A stretch of DNA of 29,688 nucleotides, taken from positions 1-29,688 of the forward strand of contig JBFHXP010000019.1 in assembly GCA_041598875.1 (NCBI GenBank), read 5' to 3'. The first letter of the stretch is position 1. Every line of letters starts with the position of its first letter. This DNA comes from JAKITW01 sp041598875. GTDB lineage: Bacteria > Desulfobacterota > Desulfobulbia > Desulfobulbales > BM004. The notes under the pieces were generated by a model. That model was not told where the DNA came from and ran no database searches. It saw only the letters and a list, made by a program, of their open reading frames with translations. Positions 22,238 through 29,688 of the stretch are shown piece by piece. Both the position numbers and the translations under genes were made by a program.

Positions 22238-23650
22238 CTAACAGGCGTGTTCAACAACGAACTGCTTCACCACCGCCGCATCCGCGGCAACGACCCTGCA
22301 GCGTCGCTCCTTTTCTGACAGGCCGACAAGTTCCACCGGCAGGGCGAGGGAAACGCCGATCGCCTCTTCCACCACCTCGCCGAACTTGGCAGGATGCGCG
22401 GTGGCCAGACAGACCAGTGGCACATCGTCCTTTCTAAAGGAGTGGGCGGCGCAGACTCCAACCGCGGTGTGCGGGTCGAGGATATATCCGCATTTTCGGT
22501 AAAAATCACCAATGGTCTTTGTGGTTTCCCCTTCGCTCACCTTGCGGGCGGCAAAAATCCCGCGGATCTTCTGCTGCTGGCTGGAGTCAAAACAGAGCGC
22601 GCCTGTTTCGGCAAACTCCTCCATCTTCCTCCTGGTCAGATCAGGATTCTCATCAAGCAGATAGTAGAGATAGCGCTCGAAATTACTGGCCACCTGGATA
22701 TCCATGGAAGGACTCACGGTCGGCACCACCGTGCCCAGGGAATAATCTCCACGGGTGACAAAACGGGAGAGAAGATCATTTTCATTGGTGGCCAGAATAA
22801 GGGCCCGGATCCGGCCCGGACCGAGCATCTTCCTGGCGACAAAACCTGCGAATATATCGCCGAAATTTCCAGTGGGCACGGAGAAATCAACTGCCTGTTG
22901 TTCCGGCCCCCTGCCCACATCGAGCCAGGCGTTGATATAATAGACCACCTGGGCAAGGATCCTGGCCCAGTTAATGGAGTTTATCGCCCCGAGATGAAAT
23001 TTTTCTTTAAATTCAATATCATTGAACAGTTGCTTGACAATCGCCTGTCCATGGTCAAAGGTCCCCTGAATCGCCAGATTGAAGACATTCTCATCCAGGA
23101 CCGTGGTCATCTGCAGTTCCTGGATCGGGCTCACCCGTTGGTGGGGATGAAGGATAAAGATGCTGATCCGCTCCTTGCCCCGCACCCCGTAGATCGCCGC
23201 GCTGCCGGTGTCGCCGGAGGTGGCGCCGATGATGTTCATCTTGCCGCCGGATTCCCGGAGAATATATTCAAAAACATTGCCGAGAAACTGGAGGGCAACA
23301 TCCTTGAATGCCAGGGTCGGGCCATGAAAAAGCTCCAGGATGTACAGATCATCCTGCCGGGTTATCGGTGTGACCGCCGGATGGCGGAACCCGGCATAGG
23401 AGCGGTCGATCAGCTCCCGCAGCTTTCCTGCCGGAATATCCGTTATAAAAAGGCTGAGAACATCAAAGGCGAGCTGCTGGTAGGAAAGGGCATTGCGGGA
23501 CCGCGCCTCCAGCCAGCCGTTCACCGTGTCGTCTGCCAGAAGGGGTATGGATTCGGGCAGGAGCAGGCCGCCATCGGTGGCCAACCCCATCATCACGGCC
23601 TTTTTAAATGATATCGGGGCAATGCCCCCGCGGGTACTGATATATTTCAT
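22238..23650 (-). CDS. thrC: Threonine synthase
   Basis: ThrC (470 residues) converts O-phosphohomoserine to threonine with PLP, the last step of threonine synthesis. The PLP lysine is K116 in FHGPTLAFKDVALQ, and the phosphate-binding loop is ATSGDTGSAA (about 143-152). The N-terminus MKYISTRGG and the length are those of the long, E. coli/yeast-type ThrC. The start is fixed by an ATGA overlap with the gpmI stop (23647-23650), so translation is probably coupled. The frame opens four codons earlier (23662), but that start would lie within gpmI. Confidence 0.96.
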   Translation of the reverse strand: MKYISTRGGIAPISFKKAVMMGLATDGGLLLPESIPLLADDTVNGWLEARSRNALSYQQLAFDVLSLFITDIPAGKLRELIDRSYAGFRHPAVTPITRQDDLYILELFHGPTLAFKDVALQFLGNVFEYILRESGGKMNIIGATSGDTGSAAIYGVRGKERISIFILHPHQRVSPIQELQMTTVLDENVFNLAIQGTFDHGQAIVKQLFNDIEFKEKFHLGAINSINWARILAQVVYYINAWLDVGRGPEQQAVDFSVPTGNFGDIFAGFVARKMLGPGRIRALILATNENDLLSRFVTRGDYSLGTVVPTVSPSMDIQVASNFERYLYYLLDENPDLTRRKMEEFAETGALCFDSSQQQKIRGIFAARKVSEGETTKTIGDFYRKCGYILDPHTAVGVCAAHSFRKDDVPLVCLATAHPAKFGEVVEEAIGVSLALPVELVGLSEKERRCRVVAADAAVVKQFVVEHAC

Positions 23651-25212
23651 GGCTCGTTGCATCCGGAGATAAGGGTGGCGCCATCCATGGCCTCGGGAAT
23701 TTCGATCCCGAAGAGATCGAGGATAGTCGGGGCGATATCCCGCAGTGATCCCCCCTCCCGCAACCGGCAGTGACGGTGGCGATCGCTGACCAGGTAAAGC
23801 GGCACCGGGTTGGAGGTATGGGCGGTAAAGGGGCCTTTGGTCTCAGGGTCATACATGATATCGGCATTGCCATGATCCGCGGTGATCAGAGTCACCCCGC
23901 CCAATGACAAAACCCGGTCAACCAGCCGTCCGAGGCAGGTGTCAACTGTTTCACACGCCTTGATCGCCGCTGCCAGCACCCCGGTATGGCCGACCATGTC
24001 GCCATTGGCAAAGTTGAGAACAATCAGGCTGTAGGGATTATTCTCCAGCCGGGCCAGTAATTCCTCGGTCACTTCCGGCGCGCTCATCTCCGGTTTGAGA
24101 TCATAGGTGGCAACTTCCTTGGGAGAGGGCACCAGGACCCGCTCTTCCCCGGAAAAGGGCTCCTCCCTGCCGCCATTGAAAAAATAGGTGACATGGGCAT
24201 ACTTTTCCGTTTCAGCGATCCGCAGCTGGCGCAGGCCATGGGCGCTTATTTCCTCACCAAGAATCCGGGTCAGTTCCGTGGGCGCAAAGACCACCGGCAG
24301 GGTAAAATCCTTTTCATAGCTGGTAAAGGTAATGAATCTGGCAAGATCCGGCCGGCGGGCGCAGGGAAATCCGGAAAAGTCCTGGTCAGTAAAGGCATGG
24401 GTCAACTCCCGGGCGCGGTCGGCCCGGAAATTGAAAAAAAGCACCGTATCTCCATCTGCAACCGTGCCCAGGGGGCGGCCGCTCCCATCAACCCGGACAA
24501 CGGGTTTTATAAATTCATCGGTTTCTCCCCGACGATACGCCTCCTCCACTATATCCTCTGGCAGAGCCCCGCTGAGCACCCCCCTGCCGTCAACCAGGGC
24601 CTGCCAGGCCAGACTGACACGATCCCAGCGGTTGTCCCGGTCCATGGCATAGTATCGTCCGCAGATGGTGGCCACCAGAGCACCCTTGATTCCGGCAAGG
24701 GCCGTGGCCAGATCCCGCAAATACCCGGCCCCGCTTTCAGGCGGGGTATCCCGGCCATCCATGAAGGCGTGAATGCAGATCCTCTTGACCCCATTGTCGT
24801 CAGCCATGCGAACCAGGGCCTTGAGATGTTCGATGTGGCTGTGCACCCCGCCGTCCGATACCAGGCCGAGCAGATGCAGGGTGGCACCCTCATCCTTTAT
24901 CCGGGCAAAGGAACTGACCAGAACCTCATTGGTGTAAAAACTCCCGGTGTCAATGGCCCGGTTGATCCGGGTAAAATCCTGGTACACTATCCGCCCGGCG
25001 CCGATATTGAGGTGGCCGACCTCGGAGTTCCCCATCTGCCCATCGGGCAACCCGACGGCCCCGTTATGGGCGATGAGGGTGGTGCAGGGGTACTCGCTGC
25101 GCCACTGGTCCATGCGCGGGGTATGCGCCATGAAAACGGCATTTGTTTCCACGGGCGCGCCGTGCCCCCAGCCATCAAGAATAGCAAGTAATACCGGAGA
25201 GACTCTTCCCAT
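23647..25212 (-). CDS. gpmI: 2,3-bisphosphoglycerate-independent phosphoglycerate mutase
   Basis: GpmI (521 residues) interconverts 3- and 2-phosphoglycerate in glycolysis and gluconeogenesis without a bisphosphate cofactor. It uses two metal ions and a phosphoserine. The metal Asp is in ILDGWGHG (D13); the catalytic Ser is S63 in GNSEVGHLNIGAGR. VHSHIEHL, FMDGRDTPP, NFRADRARE and the C-terminal TADHGNADIM and FTAHTSNPVP motifs are all as expected. It is third in a four-gene operon: 9 bp after rsfS and overlapping thrC by 4 bp. Confidence 0.97.
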   Translation of the reverse strand: MGRVSPVLLAILDGWGHGAPVETNAVFMAHTPRMDQWRSEYPCTTLIAHNGAVGLPDGQMGNSEVGHLNIGAGRIVYQDFTRINRAIDTGSFYTNEVLVSSFARIKDEGATLHLLGLVSDGGVHSHIEHLKALVRMADDNGVKRICIHAFMDGRDTPPESGAGYLRDLATALAGIKGALVATICGRYYAMDRDNRWDRVSLAWQALVDGRGVLSGALPEDIVEEAYRRGETDEFIKPVVRVDGSGRPLGTVADGDTVLFFNFRADRARELTHAFTDQDFSGFPCARRPDLARFITFTSYEKDFTLPVVFAPTELTRILGEEISAHGLRQLRIAETEKYAHVTYFFNGGREEPFSGEERVLVPSPKEVATYDLKPEMSAPEVTEELLARLENNPYSLIVLNFANGDMVGHTGVLAAAIKACETVDTCLGRLVDRVLSLGGVTLITADHGNADIMYDPETKGPFTAHTSNPVPLYLVSDRHRHCRLREGGSLRDIAPTILDLFGIEIPEAMDGATLISGCNEP

Positions 25213-25221
25213 TTGGTCTCC

Positions 25222-25632
25222 TTAGTGCCTTGGGCTGCCTGGAGCGGCCGGCTGGGGTTCAGCCGCGGGGATCACCCGGGGCGCATCGTGCCACAACCCT
25301 TCGAGATCGTAAAACTTTCTCATCTCCTTGTAGAAAACGTGGACCACAACGTCTGAATAATCAAGCAGGATCCAGTGCCCCTCGCTCAACCCTTCGGCCT
25401 TGCCGGTATTGATCCGTTTGTTGGCAAGTTCACCCTCCACCGCGGTGGCAATCCCCTGGGTATGCCGGGTGGAATTGCCGCTCATGATCACGAAATAATC
25501 GGCAAAGGAGGAGATCCCCCGCACATCAAGGACAACCAGATCCTCCGCCTTTTTATCCAACGCGGCCTCGACAACTTTCTTCACAATATCCAGGCCACTC
25601 TTGCCACGCAATTTCTTCTTTATTTTCTGCAT
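25222..25632 (-). CDS. rsfS: Ribosomal silencing factor RsfS
   Basis: This 136-residue RsfS/Iojap protein binds ribosomal protein uL14 and blocks joining of the subunits, slowing translation when nutrients are low. Family marks are DLVVLDVRGISSFADYFVIMSGNSTRHTQ (about 31-60), the WILLDYSDVVVHVF segment and FYDLEGLWHDAP. The tail after about residue 118 (IPAAEPQPAAPGSPRH) is Ala/Pro-rich and probably disordered. It begins 2 bp after the topA stop, and gpmI follows after 9 bp, so it is tightly bound into this operon. More often rsfS lies by nadD; its place here is unusual. Confidence 0.95.
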   Translation of the reverse strand: MQKIKKKLRGKSGLDIVKKVVEAALDKKAEDLVVLDVRGISSFADYFVIMSGNSTRHTQGIATAVEGELANKRINTGKAEGLSEGHWILLDYSDVVVHVFYKEMRKFYDLEGLWHDAPRVIPAAEPQPAAPGSPRH

Positions 25633-25634
25633 TG

Positions 25635-27911
25635 TTAATCCTTGTCACCCTCATCGTCAAAAGGTTCGGAAAATTTGCAGTTCTGGTCAACACAGACAAG
25701 CTGTCGTCCGGACTTTTTCGATTCCTTCTCCACCCGGAAGGTGGCCTTGCATTTCGGGCACGGCCGGTCCACCGGTTTGTCCCACAGGGCATACCGGCAC
25801 TTGGGAAAGCGGCTGCAGCTGTAAAACGGTTTTCCCCGTTTGGAAACCTTCTGGACCAACTCGCCGGTGCATGAGGCTTCCGGACAGGAGACACCGGTGG
25901 TCTGGGCCCGGACATGTTTGCAGGCAGGATACCCCGAACAGGCCAGGAAACGGCCGAACCGGCCGCTGCGATAGACCATCTGCTTGCCGCATTTTTCACA
26001 CAGATCCTCAGAGACCTCGGGCTGCTCACGCTCCACCGCACGGATTTTCCCTTCGGAATCCTTGGTGAAATTCTGGGTATGCTTGCAGGCGGGATATTTC
26101 TCGCAGGCGAGGAATTCCCCCATCCGCCCCCATTTAATGACCAGCATGCCGTCACAGTCAGGCTGGGGGCAGGAGATGTCCGTGGGCACCACCTGGAGCT
26201 TGATCGATTTCATCTCCTTTCGGGCCTCGGCCAGGCTGTCATGAAAAGGACCGTAGAAGTCCCGGAGCAACTCCCGCCAATTCACCTTGCCCTCTTCCAC
26301 CCGGTCGAGATCCGCCTCCATCGAAGCGGTGAACTCCACATTCATGATTGCCGGGAAATGGGCCACCAGCAGATCATTCACCAGCCGCCCGAGATCCGTG
26401 GGATAAAACCGGCGCTGCTGGAGCAGGACATACTCCTTGTCAACAATGGTCGAGATGATTGCCGCATAGGTCGAAGGCCGCCCGACCCCGTTTTCCTCAA
26501 GGGCCTTGACAAGGGTCGCCTCGTTATATCGGGGAGGGGGCTGGGTGAAGTGCTGCTTCGGATCCACCCCGAGCACCTTCAGAACATCACCGGCAGCGAT
26601 ATCCGGCAGGGTGACGTCGGAATCCGCCTGAGCAGCGTCATCGGTTGCGGCCACATAAAGGGTCATGAACCCCGGAAAACGGATTATCGACCCGGTGGCC
26701 TTCAGGCCATAGCGGTCGGCGTCAATCAGAATCGAGGTCTGATCATAAACCGCGGGCCGCATCTGCGAGGCGACAAACCGTTTCCAGATAAGGGTGTAGA
26801 GATTAAGCAGATCCTTTTCCAGGAAAGGGGCAACCGTTTCCGGGCTCAGGGAGACATCGGTGGGCCGGATCGCCTCATGGGCCTCCTGGGCCGCTTTGGC
26901 ACTCTTGTAGATATTCGGTTTGGGCGGCAGAAACTCCTTTCCCCAGGACCGGTTGATATACTCGCGCACCTCGGACAGGGCCTCGTCATTGATCCTGGTG
27001 GAATCGGTACGCATATAGGTGATCAGACCGGTGGGACCACGGTCGCCCAACTCGAGTCCCTCATAGAGGCGCTGGGCAAGGGTCATGGTTTTTTTCGCGG
27101 AAAAATGCAGCTTGCGGTTGGCATCCTGCTGCATGGTGCTGGTGATAAAAGGAGGCTGCGGCCGGCGATTTTTCTTCTTCTTTTCAACGGAACGCACGAC
27201 CGGTTTCGCCTTCCGCAGAACAGCGGTTGCGGCCGAGGCATCCTTCTCGGTGCCGATCTTCACCTTTTCTCCGTCAGCCGTGTCTATCTGCGCGGTGAAA
27301 GCGGGCGGAGACTGACCCTCAAGCTGCACCGCCACGGACCAGTACTCCTCGGAAACAAAGGCCTCGACCTCTGCCTCACGCTCGCAGACCATCCGGACCG
27401 CCACCGACTGGACCCGGCCGGCGGAAAGACCACGCCGCACCTTTTCCCAGAGAAGTGGTGAGATCTGATACCCGACCAGGCGGTCAAGAATACGGCGGGC
27501 CTGCTGGGCCTCGAACCTCGGCTGGTTGATTTCCGTGGCGTTTTCTATGGCCGCGACAATCGCCTTTTTGGTCAACTCGTGGAACAGGGCGCGGTGAATC
27601 GGTTTTCTGGCCGCCTTGAGACTCTCGGCAATATGCCAGGCGATAGCCTCCCCTTCCCGGTCAGGGTCCGGGGCAAGGAATATTTCGTCAACGTCTTTTG
27701 CGGCCTTTTTCAGGTCGTTGATAATCTTTGATTTACCCTTAATGGTCACATACTGCGGGGCAAAATCATTCTCAATATCAACACCAAGTTTGCTCACCGG
27801 CAGGTCGCGGACATGGCCGACCGAGGCCTTGACCTCATACTCCCTGCCAAGATATTTTTTCAGAGTCCTTGCCTTGGCAGGTGACTCAACAATGATCAAC
27901 GCCTTTGCCAT
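25635..27911 (-). CDS. topA: DNA topoisomerase I
   Basis: TopA (758 residues) relaxes negatively supercoiled DNA. The N-terminal Toprim domain has E9 in VESPAKA and the acidic DPDREGEA (82-89). The active-site Tyr is Y299 in GLITYMRTDST. A stretch rich in Lys/Arg (244-250) precedes the PPFITSTMQQDA segment. The C-terminal part holds four tetracysteine zinc fingers (from about residues 590, 640, 680 and 725), each with the CPxxxC...C...C spacing; the last has KxxLVCVDQNC-like ending. AAGGAAGG stands before the ATG. It leads the topA-rsfS-gpmI-thrC operon. Length is slightly shorter than E. coli TopA but normal for the phylum. Confidence 0.97.
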   Translation of the reverse strand: MAKALIIVESPAKARTLKKYLGREYEVKASVGHVRDLPVSKLGVDIENDFAPQYVTIKGKSKIINDLKKAAKDVDEIFLAPDPDREGEAIAWHIAESLKAARKPIHRALFHELTKKAIVAAIENATEINQPRFEAQQARRILDRLVGYQISPLLWEKVRRGLSAGRVQSVAVRMVCEREAEVEAFVSEEYWSVAVQLEGQSPPAFTAQIDTADGEKVKIGTEKDASAATAVLRKAKPVVRSVEKKKKNRRPQPPFITSTMQQDANRKLHFSAKKTMTLAQRLYEGLELGDRGPTGLITYMRTDSTRINDEALSEVREYINRSWGKEFLPPKPNIYKSAKAAQEAHEAIRPTDVSLSPETVAPFLEKDLLNLYTLIWKRFVASQMRPAVYDQTSILIDADRYGLKATGSIIRFPGFMTLYVAATDDAAQADSDVTLPDIAAGDVLKVLGVDPKQHFTQPPPRYNEATLVKALEENGVGRPSTYAAIISTIVDKEYVLLQQRRFYPTDLGRLVNDLLVAHFPAIMNVEFTASMEADLDRVEEGKVNWRELLRDFYGPFHDSLAEARKEMKSIKLQVVPTDISCPQPDCDGMLVIKWGRMGEFLACEKYPACKHTQNFTKDSEGKIRAVEREQPEVSEDLCEKCGKQMVYRSGRFGRFLACSGYPACKHVRAQTTGVSCPEASCTGELVQKVSKRGKPFYSCSRFPKCRYALWDKPVDRPCPKCKATFRVEKESKKSGRQLVCVDQNCKFSEPFDDEGDKD

Positions 27912-28211
27912 ACCTTCCTTAAGTACTGTAAAATTAATTTTCCGCGCTGTGCGGACAGTGACCCATCCTGAAACAGAAGGCCGGTCAGCCTTGTTTTCGG
28001 AGTGGGGTTTTGCTTCTCTTCCCGAACGGACAAACTAAAAAATAGTCCGGACACCTTTACCTTGTCACGGGGTGGATAACAATCTTTTTTTATAGATTCT
28101 CCAGCGGCAATGGGTAAAAACTATCACAGATACACATGAAAAAACAAGATCATCTTGGCCCGGCCTTCCCGGCTCTTGCGGAAAACAGCCCTGCCATCTA
28201 AGATACCATTC
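27912..28211. other. Divergent promoter region of topA and the phosphoesterase gene
   Basis: This 300-bp interval separates the divergent genes. I see no open frame worth calling, no terminator and no convincing -35/-10 pair on either strand. GTCCGGACACC (28049-28059) vaguely recalls the end of the dispersed repeats but is too short to claim. Confidence 0.4.
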
Positions 28212-28946
28212 ATGCGACTGGCAATTACCTCCGATATCCACGGGAATCTCGAGGCGCTCATGGCGGTGCTCGATGACATCGACACTTCCAGAGTGGACGA
28301 AACCGTTAACCTCGGCGATATGGTTGGCTACGGTCCTGACCCGGAAAAGGTTGTCACCATTCTTTCCGGGCGCAAGACACCCTCGGTGCTCGGAAACCAT
28401 GAGCAGGCCATCTTCTCCCGGACACATCGGCTGCGGCTCAACCCGCCCACCCGCAAATCCATTGAGATCACCGCGACTCTCCTGAGCGATTCCACCCTTA
28501 AGACAATAGAAGATCTTCCCCGGACAAGAGTACTCTCCCACGGCTGCCGGCTGGTGCACGGCTGTCCGCCGGACTCGGTCAATGCCTATCTCCTGAATCC
28601 CAGCCCAGGGATGCTGGAAAAACTCTTTGCCTCTTTTCCCGAGCGCATCTGCTTCATAGGCCATACCCACAATCTGGCTCTGTTCGGGCACTCCGCAGGC
28701 CGGCAGCCCTTCTCCCTGCGACCCGGACGCGCCACCATCTCCCTAGACCCTGCTTCACGATACATTATAAACGTCGGCAGTGTGGGCCAGCCCCGCGACC
28801 CATACGGCAAGGATGCCAAATACGTGATCTGGGATACCGGTTCCCAGACCCTTGAAGTGCGATTCGTTCCCTATGACAGCACGATCACGGCCGGAAAAAT
28901 CGTCGAACTCGGCTTCCCGAAACAGAACGCCAGCCGCCTCCTCTGA
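28212..28946 (+). CDS. Metallophosphoesterase (calcineurin-like, YfcE/bis-phosphatase type)
   Basis: A 244-residue phosphoesterase of the two-metal superfamily. Metal-binding motifs in order are SDIHGN (D8, H10), LGDMVGYGPDP (D36), GNHE (61-64), HGC (110-112) and GHTH (150-153), then NVGSVGQPRDP near the C-terminus. These mark the small bacterial group that includes diadenosine-tetraphosphatase-like and phosphodiesterase enzymes; the substrate cannot be told. I chose the ATG at 28212, which starts right at the beta strand RLAITSDIHGN; the frame opens 57 bp earlier at a TTG without a site. A Ser/Thr kinase follows 109 bp downstream, which may hint at linked phospho-signalling. Confidence 0.88.
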   Translation: MRLAITSDIHGNLEALMAVLDDIDTSRVDETVNLGDMVGYGPDPEKVVTILSGRKTPSVLGNHEQAIFSRTHRLRLNPPTRKSIEITATLLSDSTLKTIEDLPRTRVLSHGCRLVHGCPPDSVNAYLLNPSPGMLEKLFASFPERICFIGHTHNLALFGHSAGRQPFSLRPGRATISLDPASRYIINVGSVGQPRDPYGKDAKYVIWDTGSQTLEVRFVPYDSTITAGKIVELGFPKQNASRLL

Positions 28947-29054
28947 CACGGTGCGCCTCATGCTTTCCCCAAAAATTTCCAGATCCCCAGACAGCGGCCC
29001 CCGGAAATCCACAGCCCGTCCGGCCGCACCCGGCACAGAAAAGGGAGTTTCACC

Positions 29055-29688
29055 ATGCGGATGATCGGCCGATACAGGGTCCACGGTCTTCTCGGCCGGG
29101 GCGGGATGAGCGTTGTCTACAAGGTATCCATGCCGGTACTGGGCAGGATTGTTGCCCTGAAACTCCTCTCTCCTCCGGAACTGCTCCGGGAGTTGATCAG
29201 CGTTGGTGACCTGAAAAAAATATTCACCACCGAGGCGATGACCATGGCCAGCCTCAGGCACGAAAATATTGCTGATATCCGTGATTTTGACAGCGATGAA
29301 CAGGGCAACCCCTTTTATATCATGGAATATTACTGTAATAATCTCGGGGTGATGATCGGAGAACACTACCGGGTCGAGGAAACATCCCGCATCCTGGATC
29401 CGGAAAAGATTTTTCAGTACGGCAGTGAAATCCTGGACGGGCTCGGCTGCCTGCATCATGCGGGGATCGTTCACCGGGACATCAAACCCTATAATATCCT
29501 GATCACCGATCAGGACACCCCGAAGATCTGCGATTTCGGGCTGTCCCGGGTCCGCGGCGAAACCTTTCCATCTGCCCACGTGCTGAATGTCGGCTCTCCG
29601 TACTATGCCGCTCCCGAACAGATAGCTGACCCGGAATCCGCGGACCAGCGGGCAGACCTCTTTTCGGTGGGGGTGATGCTCTTTCGGA
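29055..29688 (+). CDS. Hanks-type serine/threonine protein kinase (partial, runs off the window)
   Basis: The first 211 codons are in the window. The glycine loop GLLGRGGMSVVYK (11-23), the ATP-anchoring lysine K36 in VALKLL, the catalytic loop HRDIKPYN (140-147), DFG (160-162) and AAPEQ (185-189) are all present, so it should be an active kinase. An insertion-like stretch NNLGVMIGEHYRVEETSRIL follows the hinge (about 95-114). The AAGGGAG site at 29041-29047 fixes the ATG. Bacterial kinases of this kind often have a membrane anchor and sensor beyond the kinase domain, which would lie outside the window. The gene upstream is a metallophosphoesterase, not a PP2C partner. Confidence 0.93.
   Translation, partial: MRMIGRYRVHGLLGRGGMSVVYKVSMPVLGRIVALKLLSPPELLRELISVGDLKKIFTTEAMTMASLRHENIADIRDFDSDEQGNPFYIMEYYCNNLGVMIGEHYRVEETSRILDPEKIFQYGSEILDGLGCLHHAGIVHRDIKPYNILITDQDTPKICDFGLSRVRGETFPSAHVLNVGSPYYAAPEQIADPESADQRADLFSVGVMLFR

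Noticed and set aside
22394..23611. 405-aa plus-strand frame
   Set aside because: Antisense to thrC, which has full family motifs.
24193..25191. 332-aa plus-strand frame
   Set aside because: Antisense to gpmI, which has full family motifs.
25914..27461. 515-aa plus-strand frame
   Set aside because: Antisense to topA; long only because of GC-rich codon bias.

Overview
The window looks like a chromosomal stretch of an anaerobic Desulfobacterota bacterium, most likely a Desulfobulbales relative (former deltaproteobacteria). This rests on gene content and arrangement only: a PaaK/ACT/Liv ABC-transporter/PaaK cluster typical of anaerobes that use aromatic or amino acids, a stand-alone AICAR transformylase, a GTP-less short ThiF, tandem TatA genes and a moderately GC-rich composition. 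No taxonomic marker gene is present, so the assignment is an inference. Genes are tightly packed, and nothing looks like a phage, plasmid, transposase or CRISPR array.

Layout. 1-489: no gene, but a dispersed repeat unit and a 128-bp imperfect palindrome. 490-5554 (+): a truncated GlmU-type uridylyltransferase, ThiF with a ThiS-like head, a CheV-type coupling protein, then thiS-thiG-thiH. Together ThiF, ThiS, ThiG and ThiH make the thiazole half of thiamine. 5555-7155 (+): a possible structured RNA leader with a terminator, then a formyltransferase-only PurH. 7278-7640 (-): a small Ala/Pro/Glu-rich lipoprotein, sharing a bidirectional terminator with purH. 7641-8287: gene-poor. 8288-9229 (+): an HDOD protein. 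9414-9489 (-): tRNA-Val(CAC) with a strong terminator.

9635-17802 (+) is one catabolic/uptake cluster: a sigma-54-like promoter, paaK1, a double-ACT protein, livK, livH, livM, livG, livF and paaK2. It probably imports and activates aryl or aliphatic acids or amino acids as CoA thioesters. It contains a perfect intercistronic hairpin after livK, an 11-copy 8-bp tandem repeat between livM and livG, and another copy of the dispersed repeat before paaK2.

17878-18374 (-): two tandem tatA-type genes. 18761-20110 (+): MTA phosphorylase and adenine phosphoribosyltransferase, followed on the other strand by purine nucleoside phosphorylase (20175-21017), forming a purine-salvage neighbourhood. 21039-22106 (-): an orphan histidine kinase with a cyclic-nucleotide-binding head. 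22238-27911 (-): a compact operon topA-rsfS-gpmI-thrC ending in a terminator. 28212-28946 (+): a metallophosphoesterase. 29055 to the window end (+): the start of a Hanks-type Ser/Thr kinase.

I did not find a clear, wholly new multi-gene system. The best candidates for something undescribed are non-coding: the palindromic dispersed element with its sister copies, the putative leader RNA before purH, and the tandem-repeat spacer inside the liv operon.
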